Origin: Treponema sp.
GTDB taxonomy: Bacteria; Spirochaetota; Spirochaetia; Treponematales; Breznakiellaceae
Direction: 5' to 3'
Assembly (NCBI GenBank): GCA_031273835.1
Contig: JAISRD010000243.1
Span: 1 to 9,317, forward strand
Length of the DNA stretch: 9,317 nucleotides
Shown: piece after piece, positions 1 through 6,630 of the stretch
Layout of the letters: each line of letters opens with the position of its first letter
How positions within the stretch are numbered: position 1 is the first letter of the stretch
Position numbers and translations under genes: made by a program
The notes under the pieces: model-generated
What the model was told of the DNA's origin: nothing
What the model saw: only the letters and a program-made list of their open reading frames with translations
Databases searched by the model: none

Positions 1-728
1 TTATCTTCGCCGGGCTGCCGGCGCTTGTGTTCGCCTTCGGCCTCGTCCTCGCGTCCTGTAACGGCGGCGGCCCCGGCAATGTACCGGCGGACCTGTCGTA
101 TTCATACAGCGCCGGGTCCATTGGAAGCGACGTGTATGTGATGACCATAACCAAGCCGAACCCCGCCGCCGCGGGCATTTACCCCAGCCTGGGCCGCGGC
201 CTGGCCGTATTGGCCGACGGCGAAACGGCCGTTTATACCTTAAGGCTTAACGGCGTTATAAAGAGTACCGGGCAGGTGCTTATGGGGCCGGTTATCGCGA
301 CCTTTACCCCCGCCAACGGCGCGACGCCCTTTAGCGGAACGCTTTCCGACGCCGCTCTATTAGGCCTTACTATAAGCGCCGACGACGACGGGAACCCACT
401 ACCAATACCAGTGCCCGACCTGGGAGCGGTAAGCGAGGAGGAGGGCGCTTTCGCGGCATACTGGGGCACCTGGAGGTCAATTATAAACGGCGTCTTAGTT
501 GAATTAGAAATAACCGACGGATACTGGGTGTTTGATATCGTCGCTATCGGCGATCATGCTGTTGGAACTTACACACAAAGATCCGCGACTCGGGTCGATG
601 TATTCCAAACAAATAATGGGATGAACGGCGCACAAATCGGCCATGTGGTAACGGGCGACAATACTTCAATGACGATTACCCTGTATTCCAATACAAGTTA
701 TCCGGGGACCTACACGTTAACCCGGTAA
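1..728 (+). CDS. Putative outer-envelope lipoprotein, 5' end missing
   Basis: The open frame enters from the left edge (first full codon at 3) and ends with TAA at 726-728, giving 241 visible residues. The first visible residues are hydrophobic and end in a lipobox, L-A-S-C, with the lipidated cysteine encoded at 57-59; asparagine follows at +2. This is a type II signal peptide, so the mature protein should be a lipoprotein anchored in the envelope. A GTG at 27 could open the frame but would leave a signal peptide without a basic n-region, so the true start is probably upstream of the window. The mature part has a Gly/Ala/Pro-rich first half and, from about 455, a segment with G-T-W, G-Y-W and G-T-Y-T spaced like strands of a small beta-barrel (lipocalin-like folds are frequent in treponemal lipoproteins; inference). 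The second half is clearly more AT-rich than the first. I do not recognise a specific family or function. Confidence 0.8.
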   Translation, partial: IFAGLPALVFAFGLVLASCNGGGPGNVPADLSYSYSAGSIGSDVYVMTITKPNPAAAGIYPSLGRGLAVLADGETAVYTLRLNGVIKSTGQVLMGPVIATFTPANGATPFSGTLSDAALLGLTISADDDGNPLPIPVPDLGAVSEEEGAFAAYWGTWRSIINGVLVELEITDGYWVFDIVAIGDHAVGTYTQRSATRVDVFQTNNGMNGAQIGHVVTGDNTSMTITLYSNTSYPGTYTLTR

Positions 729-743
729 TGAACGGCCTTTAGG

Positions 744-773
744 CGGCCGCCGGGAAGCGCTTCCCGGCGGCCG
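744..773 (+). terminator. Perfect 30-bp palindrome, likely terminator of the lipoprotein gene
   Basis: Two 15-base arms (744-758 and 759-773) are exact reverse complements with no loop base between them, starting 15 bp after the lipoprotein stop codon. Only three T residues follow (774-776), so it is a strong hairpin but a weak classic intrinsic terminator. An alternative pairing uses AACGGCC at 731-737 with GGCCGTT at 769-775. Termination, or protection of the 3' mRNA end, is the most likely role. Confidence 0.5.
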
Positions 774-863
774 TTTGCGGGGGGGGCGGGGAGGACGCCT
801 TCCCCTCCTGCGTCGTGGAACGTCGTGGTTACCCCGGTTTCCCCGCGGGAAGACGGTGAAAGC

Positions 864-892
864 TTGACAAGCGCCGCTTTTAGCATGATGAT
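864..892 (+). promoter_or_regulatory. Candidate sigma-70 promoter for the SH3b gene
   Basis: A perfect -35 box TTGACA lies at 864-869. With a 17-bp spacer the -10 hexamer is GATGAT at 887-892 (four of six consensus positions). The start codon at 912 follows about 20 nt later, leaving a short leader that contains the ribosome binding site AGGGGG (901-906), 5 nt before the ATG. The -10 is imperfect, so the exact start of transcription is uncertain. Confidence 0.5.
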
Positions 893-911
893 TACAAGCT
901 AGGGGGTTTCC

Positions 912-1547
912 ATGAAAAAGATTTTGCCGGCGCTGCTGCTCGTTTTGGCGGCTTTTCCTGTAAGCGCCGATATTATCGACGATCTAATCGAAAATAAGTT
1001 CAGCGAAATTATCCGCCCCTACGGGAGTTCCCGTTACGTGGGGACCCTCACGGTGGAAAACGACGCCCTGCGCTTAAGCTTTGAATCGGACAACGGTTAC
1101 TATCCGACCATCATGGCCCACGGGATCAGCGCCGAGAGGATAGGGCTTATCATAAAGAGCAGGGCGGTTCCGGCGGAGGGCGCGGAAATACCCAAAAACG
1201 CCCTTTTTTCCACGAAATACTACCGGGTGGAACTGTACCGGGAGGAGGAGGGGATACGGTACTCCTGCTACCAGGTCGAAGAGCCCGGCCTGGTCATCGA
1301 GGGCTTTACCTTTACCGGGGCTACGGTAAACGAGCGCTTTGTAAACCTCAGGACCGGCCCCTCAACGGAGAGCGCCGTCTACGGCAGGCTGAACTACGGC
1401 GCCGCCGTTACGGGCTGTGGGGTCAGCGGGAACTCAAGCCGGGTGGCCCTGATGTCCGACTACTGGATACAGATAACCCTTAACGACGCCGCTTACTGGG
1501 TATACGGCTATTATGTTGATTTCCAGCGGGAAATAAAGCTCAAGTAG
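912..1547 (+). CDS. Exported protein with C-terminal bacterial SH3 (SH3b) domain
   Basis: The protein has 211 residues. The start ATG is preceded by AGGGGG with 5-nt spacing. Residues 1-19 form a type I signal peptide: basic MKK, a leucine/alanine core, and a VSA cleavage site before D20, so the mature protein should be periplasmic or secreted. Residues about 20-130 have no family I recognise; they contain a run of aromatic and acidic residues. Residues about 138-204 look like an SH3b domain: the diagnostic V-N-L-R-T-G-P-S around 144-151, then a G-x-L turn, then W-x-Q-I and W-V-x-G-Y-Y-V towards the end. SH3b domains usually bind cell-wall peptides or other ligands and often accompany peptidoglycan-active domains, but no catalytic domain is visible here. 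It appears to be a single-gene transcript with its own promoter and a weak hairpin downstream. Confidence 0.85.
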   Translation: MKKILPALLLVLAAFPVSADIIDDLIENKFSEIIRPYGSSRYVGTLTVENDALRLSFESDNGYYPTIMAHGISAERIGLIIKSRAVPAEGAEIPKNALFSTKYYRVELYREEEGIRYSCYQVEEPGLVIEGFTFTGATVNERFVNLRTGPSTESAVYGRLNYGAAVTGCGVSGNSSRVALMSDYWIQITLNDAAYWVYGYYVDFQREIKLK

Positions 1548-1571
1548 GCTGATTTTCAAAGGGGGAGGTGG

Positions 1572-1610
1572 ATCACGGATTCCGCCTTGCGGATTTTCCC
1601 GTTCCGTGAT
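1572..1610 (+). promoter_or_regulatory. Nested hairpins between the SH3b gene and the next gene
   Basis: An inner stem TCCGC (1581-1585) / GCGGA (1589-1593) with a three-base loop is followed by TTTT (1594-1597), like a small intrinsic terminator for the upstream gene. An outer pair, ATCACGGA (1572-1579) and TCCGTGAT (1603-1610), can close a larger stem around it. The outer right arm ends just before a TATATT hexamer at 1611-1616. A role as weak terminator is the simplest reading; a regulatory leader is possible. Confidence 0.35.
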
Positions 1611-1616
1611 TATATT
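1611..1616 (+). promoter_or_regulatory. Candidate -10 box directly before the ATG at 1624
   Basis: TATATT matches the -10 consensus at five of six positions and ends 7 nt before the ATG at 1624. TTGCGG at 1587-1592, 18 bp upstream, is a poor -35. If used, transcription would begin at or next to the start codon, which would explain why no Shine-Dalgarno sequence sits at the usual distance. Confidence 0.35.
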
Positions 1617-1623
1617 GATATCA

Positions 1624-3573
1624 ATGACGGTAAATCAGGAAGACGCCCTATACGAGTTCCTGGAAAACGCTTCGGAGCCCTTCAGTCTGGAGGAGGTACA
1701 TTCTTTTATCAGGGTGATCGAGCCCAGGCGGAACAACAGGCTTAACACCGAAATCGCCTCCTTTATCGATACCCGCCGCATCGCCTTTCCCCTGGGGGGT
1801 AAGCGCTGGGTTTCCCGCCGGGGCTGTTTTGAGCCGGCCCGTTTCGTTATCGCCCCCACCAGGCTGGAACTGGTAAACGGCATACTCATTCCGGGGCACC
1901 GCTGCCTTCCCTTCGCCAATCCCGTACTCCTCCCCCAGGAATATACCTTCCGCTGGAAGGGGAAGGCCATACCCCGCACCACCACCGAGGGGGACCCCGA
2001 GGATTTCTACCCCTTTTATACCCTTTTCGGAGAGGAATACGCCCCCCAGTATGTGGCCAAGGACAATCCCGGTAACGAGGTCCTCTTTAACGGCGACCCC
2101 TACGAGGACCCGGCGGAGGTTTCGATCCATACCCTTGATATGCGGGGTATCTTTAGGGAGAGTTCCTTTGTACCGGGGGATCTTTTCGCCGTTTCCACGG
2201 TGAACTGGAAAGAGGGGATCTTCGAGCTTGAGAAGCTTGGTAAGGATACGTGGAAACCGGAGGAGACGGAGGAGTGGTTCCGGGCCGCCGGGGAGGGTTT
2301 TCTTCAGTCCTTCAAGTATCTGGGGCCCGGCGCCTCAACGGAAGAACAGATTGCCTTTGCCTACTGGTTCGGCGGGGAGCGGATGCGGCGCCTTCCGGCC
2401 TGTACCCTGGAGGAATTTCTCTATGAGAAGACCGACCGCATCGAAACGGCCCCCTACGGCATTGAGACCCGTTTCTGGTACGCCGGAAGGGATATTCCGG
2501 ACCGCAAGGACCTTGAGGGGGTGCGGAGCCTTCCGGACCGCACGGTTATCGAGGAAATACTCTACCGCCGGGGGGCGCCCATATCGGAATTTGTGGTCCA
2601 GTCCTACGTGCGGGACGCCCTCTACCGGAATGATACGGACATCGACCGTATCCTTGAGCGGCTCATCCCCCGTTCGGCGGGGCTCGACGGCAGGGACCGT
2701 GAATACCTCGCCGACTATATACGGGAGGTGCTGGATGAATTCGGCAGGGATTATTCTCATTTTGCCGACAACGCCGCCGGTTCCCTGCGCCAGGGCATGG
2801 GGGAACTTCACACGGCGGTGCTGGATCTGGCGGCGAAACTGCAAAAAAGCGACGGCGACGGTTCCTGGCTGCCCAAGCATACCTTTGTGGTCCTCTCCCA
2901 AATCCAGGGCCACGCCGCCAGCGTTCTGGAGGATCTGGACTGCGACGAGGCGCCCCCCGAACAGGAACTGGAGGCTATGTACAATTCCCTGGACAGCATG
3001 ATAGACACCTTCGACGATCTGAAAGACTTAATCGACGAGGCCCGGGGGGCCTTCCGTAAAAACAACATTACCCTGCTGGAGCCGGATCGGGGCAGCGCGT
3101 GGTACACGGTCCAGATAAGCCTTGGGGGTACGGAAATTTGGCGCAGGCTGGTCCTTCCCCACGCCTATACCCTGGGAGAGATGGAGGGGCTTATACAATC
3201 CCTCTTCGGCTGGAACGGTGAGCGGGGCCGTTTCCTGTCCGCCGCCCTGTCCTCCGGGGATTCGGGGGAGTTTAAGCCGGACCTGACCATAGGGGAACTC
3301 TGCGGCAGGGTCCACGAATTCCTCTGCGAATTCGGCGCTAAATGGACGGTGAAGATCATGATACTTTCAAGGTACTTCGCCAAGCCCGGCGAAAGGATCA
3401 GCTGCGTCGCCGGGGCGGGGGCGGCGCCGCCCCGTTTTATAGACGGTCCCCTCCGCTTCAGGCGCTTTATTTCCGCCCAGGAACCGGGGGCCGAACGGCG
3501 CCACCAGGACTATGATCCTGACGGCTTTGATATTGAATCCTGTAACCGGGACATGAACAAGGGCCCCTCCTGA
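1624..3573 (+). CDS. Large protein with possible winged-helix N-terminus and pRiA4b ORF-3-like C-terminus
   Basis: The protein has 649 residues from ATG 1624; a GTG at 1606 in the same frame would add six. I prefer 1624 because 1606 lies inside a hairpin arm, but neither start has a normal ribosome binding site, and a GGGGGAGG tract sits far upstream at 1561-1568. Residues about 5-65 look like a winged helix (short helices, then a basic R-x-x-R-x-x-R-L segment and a hairpin ending G-K-R-W-V). The central ~400 residues are acidic and partly helical and match nothing I know. Residues about 490-620 resemble the plasmid pRiA4b ORF-3 family (PF07929): Y-T-V-Q-I-S-L, then E-I-W-R-R-L-V-L-P, Y-T-L-G-E-M, I-Q-S-L-F-G-W, and a late C-x-x-G-x-G-A-A-P-P. 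That family has no settled biochemical role. The gene ends 1 bp before the PtsN-like gene, so the two are probably co-translated and functionally linked; a nucleic-acid-binding or regulatory job is inference. Confidence 0.8.
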   Translation: MTVNQEDALYEFLENASEPFSLEEVHSFIRVIEPRRNNRLNTEIASFIDTRRIAFPLGGKRWVSRRGCFEPARFVIAPTRLELVNGILIPGHRCLPFANPVLLPQEYTFRWKGKAIPRTTTEGDPEDFYPFYTLFGEEYAPQYVAKDNPGNEVLFNGDPYEDPAEVSIHTLDMRGIFRESSFVPGDLFAVSTVNWKEGIFELEKLGKDTWKPEETEEWFRAAGEGFLQSFKYLGPGASTEEQIAFAYWFGGERMRRLPACTLEEFLYEKTDRIETAPYGIETRFWYAGRDIPDRKDLEGVRSLPDRTVIEEILYRRGAPISEFVVQSYVRDALYRNDTDIDRILERLIPRSAGLDGRDREYLADYIREVLDEFGRDYSHFADNAAGSLRQGMGELHTAVLDLAAKLQKSDGDGSWLPKHTFVVLSQIQGHAASVLEDLDCDEAPPEQELEAMYNSLDSMIDTFDDLKDLIDEARGAFRKNNITLLEPDRGSAWYTVQISLGGTEIWRRLVLPHAYTLGEMEGLIQSLFGWNGERGRFLSAALSSGDSGEFKPDLTIGELCGRVHEFLCEFGAKWTVKIMILSRYFAKPGERISCVAGAGAAPPRFIDGPLRFRRFISAQEPGAERRHQDYDPDGFDIESCNRDMNKGPS

Positions 3574-3574
3574 T

Positions 3575-4084
3575 ATGGCAGGTATGAGCCCGGAGGGCGG
3601 CCGGGGGGACCCGGTATCCGGCGGGGGCCTGGCGGAACTGTTACGCCGGGGGGGATTTTTTTATGAAGTGCCCGGAGCGACCCCTCAGGATGTTCTCGGG
3701 TGGCTTGTCAGCGCGGTAAAGCTTCCCGGCCATGTGGACAGGGAAAAACTGCTGTCCGCCGTGCTTGAACGGGAGGATCTGCTGTCCACCGCCGTGGGGA
3801 ACGGCATCGCCCTGCCCCATCCCCGGAACCCGATCATCGAAAAGGAAGAGGATCAATGCGCCGTGCTGGGGTTCCTTGAGAACGAAGTTGACTGGGACGC
3901 CCTGGACGGCAAAACCGTTACCGCCGTGGTCCTGGTGGTCTCCTCCTCGGCCAGGTCCCATCTGACGGCCCTCCAGCGCATCACCTTCTTCTGCCGGGAC
4001 GGGGGATTCTGCGGCCTTCTTAAGCGCCGGGCCCCCCCGGAGGAAATACTGGCCTATATCGAAAAGGCCGAGGCGGCCTGGTAG
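3575..4084 (+). CDS. ptsN: PTS system EIIA component, nitrogen-regulatory / fructose type (PtsN-like)
   Basis: The protein has 169 residues and fits a single PTS EIIA type-2 domain (PF00359), close to the usual ~150-160 plus a short Gly-rich N-terminal extension. The phosphorylation site is clear: G-N-G-I-A-L-P-H-P-R with the active histidine at residue 82. Downstream, D-W-D-A-L-D-G-K (about 107-113) and S-H-L-T-A-L (128-133) match the conserved second half of the domain. No IIB or IIC domain is attached, which favours a regulatory PtsN role (phosphate accepted from HPr/NPr, controlling other proteins) over sugar transport. The start ATG 3575 follows the previous stop codon by 1 bp (TGATATG), with only AAGGG at 3559-3563 as a distant Shine-Dalgarno; ATG 3584 is an alternative. 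Translational coupling to the upstream gene is likely. The stop TAG and the codon before it lie inside a 33-bp tandem duplication. Confidence 0.85.
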   Translation: MAGMSPEGGRGDPVSGGGLAELLRRGGFFYEVPGATPQDVLGWLVSAVKLPGHVDREKLLSAVLEREDLLSTAVGNGIALPHPRNPIIEKEEDQCAVLGFLENEVDWDALDGKTVTAVVLVVSSSARSHLTALQRITFFCRDGGFCGLLKRRAPPEEILAYIEKAEAAW

Positions 4085-4143
4085 GCAAACAAACAGCCTA
4101 AAAATCCTTACTGGTAGGCAAACAAACAGCCTGAAAAATCCTT
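4078..4143 (+). repeat. 33-bp tandem duplication spanning the ptsN stop codon
   Basis: Copy 1 (4078-4110) and copy 2 (4111-4143) are near-identical: both begin CTGGTAGGCAAACAAACAGC and end in AAAAATCCTT. They differ only by one A/G position and a one-base shift at the end. Copy 1 contains the last tryptophan codon and the TAG stop of the PtsN-like gene, so the duplication does not alter the protein. In copy 1 TAGGC (4082-4086) can pair with GCCTA (4096-4100). The near-identity suggests a recent replication-slippage event. Confidence 0.9.
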
Positions 4144-4247
4144 CTTAAAAGAGAGGATAAACCGCAGGGGGCATATCGGAGTAATTCCCCGCCCCCGGAA
4201 CATTCACCACGGGTCTTTGATTTCAGGGGATAGCGGGCGGAGGGGGG

Positions 4248-4274
4248 AACGCGCCGGGCGCGGTTACTTTTTTT
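4248..4274 (+). terminator. Intrinsic terminator upstream of mrfA
   Basis: AACGCG (4248-4253) pairs with CGCG-G-TT (4259-4265, one bulged G at 4263) around a five-base loop. Two bases later comes a run of seven T (4268-4274). It is the best terminator-like structure in the window and probably ends the two-gene unit upstream, 164 nt after the ptsN stop. Its closeness to the mrfA start (26 nt) means the mrfA promoter must overlap it or lie directly behind it. Confidence 0.55.
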
Positions 4275-4286
4275 CTGTTCCGGCGT

Positions 4287-4292
4287 TACTAT
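4287..4292 (+). promoter_or_regulatory. Candidate -10 box directly before mrfA
   Basis: TACTAT (four of six -10 positions) ends 7 nt before the ATG at 4300. It is the only promoter-like hexamer between the terminator T-tract and the start codon, and no convincing -35 is visible. Its distance from the ATG is the same as that of TATATT before the gene at 1624. Confidence 0.3.
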
Positions 4293-4299
4293 CATCAGT

Positions 4300-6630
4300 A
4301 TGAACGGTATGGGAGGGGAAAACCCCGCCAAACTTGCCCTGGAAAACATCGTATCCGGCCCGGACTTTGCCCCGTATATAGCGGCGGATATCCTTATTCC
4401 CCCTTCGGAGGGGATCTTTGCCCCCCTTCCCGGCGATCTGGACGTCCGTATCGTAAAGAAGCTGCGGGACAGGGGAATTTCCCGGATCTACACCCACCAG
4501 GCCGAGGTCTGGGACCACTGCCGGAGGGGCCGCAATGTGGTGGTCGTTACCCCCACCGCTTCGGGCAAGACCCTCTGTTACAATCTGCCGGTGCTTCAGG
4601 CCCTGCTAGAGGACGGCGAAGCCAGGGCGCTCTACCTTTTTCCCACCAAGGCCCTTTCCCAGGATCAGCAGTCCGAGCTGAATGAACTTGCCGCCCCCGG
4701 CGCTTCCGAAGAAGGCGCCGGCCTTTCCGTCAGGGTCTCCACCTACGACGGCGATACCCCCGGCAGCCTGCGGCTTGCCGCCAGGGATAAGGGCCGTATC
4801 ATTATCAGCAACCCCGATATGCTCCACGCGGGAATACTCCCCAATCATCCCAAGTGGATCAAGTTTTTTTCCCGCCTCAAATACATTGTGATAGACGAGG
4901 CCCACGCCTACCGGGGGGTTCTGGGGAGCCATGTGGCCGAGGTGATACGGCGGCTTAAGCGTATCGCCGTTTTTTACGGTTCCAGGCCCCGCTTTATACT
5001 CTGCTCGGCCACCATCGCCAACCCCAGGGAACTGGCCCTTTCCCTTACCGCCGAGGAGGAAATGTTCCTCGTGGACAGGAACGGCGCCCCCAGGGGGGAA
5101 AAGCGGGTGATCCTCTACAACCCGCCGCTGGTGGACGCCGTTCAGGGGATCAGGCGTTCCGCCGTTGCCGAAAGCAGGAGGTGGATGACGGCCCTGCTTA
5201 GGGGGGGGATCAAAACCATACTGTTCGCCCATTCCAGGATCAAGACCGAAGTCGCCGCCGCCTATGTTAACGAGGATCTGCGGAATATCTATACGGAAAA
5301 CAACCGTATCCGGGTGGAACCCTACAGGGCCGGGCTGCTTCCCAATGAGCGCCGCGAGATTGAACGGGGCCTCCGGGATGGCACGATACAGGGGGTGGTG
5401 AGTACCAACGCCCTGGAACTGGGCATAGACATAGGGGGCCTTGACGCTTCGGTGGTGTCGGGTTTCCCCGGCTCCTTTAACAGTTTCTGGCAGCAGGCGG
5501 GCCGGGCGGGAAGGCGGGGGGGGACTTCGGTATCGGTTTTTGTGGCCTCCGCGAGCCCCATCGATCAATTTATCATGGATGATCCCGAATGGTTTTTCGG
5601 CAAGGGCGCCGAGGAGGCCCGCATCGATCCCGAAAATCCCTACATACTTACCGATCATGTAAAATGCGCCTGTTTTGAACTGCCCTTTAGGGACCGGGAG
5701 GAACTGCGGGACGCCCCTCCCTTCGGCCCCGGCACGGCGGAGGTCCTGGCCCTGCTTGAGGAAGACGGGATTGTACGGCATACCGCGGGCCGCTGGCATT
5801 GGGCGGACCGGTCCTTTCCCGCCGAGGGGATCAGCCTCCGTTCCGCCACGACGGACAATGTGGTGATTGTGGACCTCTCAGGCGGGAAGAACCAGGTGAT
5901 AGGCGAGATGGACAGACCCAGCGCCAAGGAACTGATCTTCAAAAACGCCGTTTATATACACCGGGGCAGGCAGTACCTGGTGGAAGACCTGGATATTCCC
6001 AACCGTAAGTGCTTTGTCCGGGAGACGGATGTAAACTATTTTACCGATGGCCTGGTAAAAACCGACATCAAGGTACTCAGCGAGGATGAGGAATTCCTGC
6101 CGGGACAGGGCGGTGCGGGGGGAATTCTGGGGGACGTGCTGGTCCGTTCCCAGGTCTCGAAGTTTAAAAAGATACGCTTTCACACCCATGAAAATATAGG
6201 CTACGGCGATATTGATCTGTCCGAGGAGGAGATGCAGACCCGCGCCCTGATGCTCCTCTTCGGCCCCGAAAGCCCGGGGGGCAGGGTCCTGGCGGCTCTG
6301 GACGAGGAAGCGGCCGCTTCGGTTTTATCCGGGGCGGGAAGCCTTGTTAAAAGCATAGCCCCGGTATACCTGCTCTGCGATCCCCGGGATTTGGGCATTG
6401 CCGGGCGGGTGCGGGACCCCCATTTCGCCGTGCCGGCCCTGTATATTTACGACAAGTACCCCGGCGGTACGGGCCTGGCGGAGGCCCTGGCCGGAAAAAT
6501 CGGAACGGTTTTCGCCGCCGCCCGGAGGGCGGCCGCAAAGTGCCCCTGCAAAGGGGGCTGTCCTTCCTGCGTCGGCCCGGGGGGCAATAAACAGGGCACG
6601 GCGGAATTCCTAGCCGCCCTGGCGCCGTGA
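4300..6630 (+). CDS. mrfA: MrfA-type DEAH-box DNA helicase with DUF1998 zinc-binding C-terminus
   Basis: The protein has 776 residues, close to the ~750 of Bacillus subtilis MrfA (YprA). All superfamily 2 motifs are visible: Q-like Y-T-H-Q at 64-67, Walker A T-P-T-A-S-G-K-T at 84-91, Ia F-P-T-K-A-L-S at 114-120, DEAH at 199-202, S-A-T at 236-238, motif V S-T-N-A-L-E-L-G-I-D-I-G at 368-379 and motif VI Q-Q-A-G-R-A-G-R-R-G at 398-407. The C-terminal part (about 640-776) is DUF1998-like and ends in the MrfA cysteine cluster C748-x-C750-x3-C754-x2-C757. In B. subtilis this 3'-to-5' helicase works with MrfB in excision repair of mitomycin C damage independently of UvrABC (established there; here inferred from homology and synteny). 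Its stop overlaps the mrfB start by one base. No Shine-Dalgarno precedes ATG 4300; ATG 4309 is a second in-frame choice, also without one. Confidence 0.93.
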   Translation: MNGMGGENPAKLALENIVSGPDFAPYIAADILIPPSEGIFAPLPGDLDVRIVKKLRDRGISRIYTHQAEVWDHCRRGRNVVVVTPTASGKTLCYNLPVLQALLEDGEARALYLFPTKALSQDQQSELNELAAPGASEEGAGLSVRVSTYDGDTPGSLRLAARDKGRIIISNPDMLHAGILPNHPKWIKFFSRLKYIVIDEAHAYRGVLGSHVAEVIRRLKRIAVFYGSRPRFILCSATIANPRELALSLTAEEEMFLVDRNGAPRGEKRVILYNPPLVDAVQGIRRSAVAESRRWMTALLRGGIKTILFAHSRIKTEVAAAYVNEDLRNIYTENNRIRVEPYRAGLLPNERREIERGLRDGTIQGVVSTNALELGIDIGGLDASVVSGFPGSFNSFWQQAGRAGRRGGTSVSVFVASASPIDQFIMDDPEWFFGKGAEEARIDPENPYILTDHVKCACFELPFRDREELRDAPPFGPGTAEVLALLEEDGIVRHTAGRWHWADRSFPAEGISLRSATTDNVVIVDLSGGKNQVIGEMDRPSAKELIFKNAVYIHRGRQYLVEDLDIPNRKCFVRETDVNYFTDGLVKTDIKVLSEDEEFLPGQGGAGGILGDVLVRSQVSKFKKIRFHTHENIGYGDIDLSEEEMQTRALMLLFGPESPGGRVLAALDEEAAASVLSGAGSLVKSIAPVYLLCDPRDLGIAGRVRDPHFAVPALYIYDKYPGGTGLAEALAGKIGTVFAAARRAAAKCPCKGGCPSCVGPGGNKQGTAEFLAALAP

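Noticed and set aside
27..29. GTG as the true start of the lipoprotein
   Set aside because: The hydrophobic signal sequence continues upstream of it to the window edge and no basic n-region would remain.
2228..3001. 257-residue plus-strand frame inside the large gene at 1624
   Set aside because: It is Arg/Pro/Ser-rich low-complexity translation, a typical out-of-frame shadow, with no ribosome binding site.
4167..4196. GGGGGC/GCCCCC pairing as a terminator after ptsN
   Set aside because: The loop is 18 nt and no T-tract follows; the structure at 4248-4274 is a better terminator.
4606..5799. 397-residue open frame on the minus strand
   Set aside because: It lies entirely inside mrfA, whose helicase motifs fix the coding strand. 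The frame is open because of GC-rich codon bias; its product is Gly/Pro-rich with no motif.
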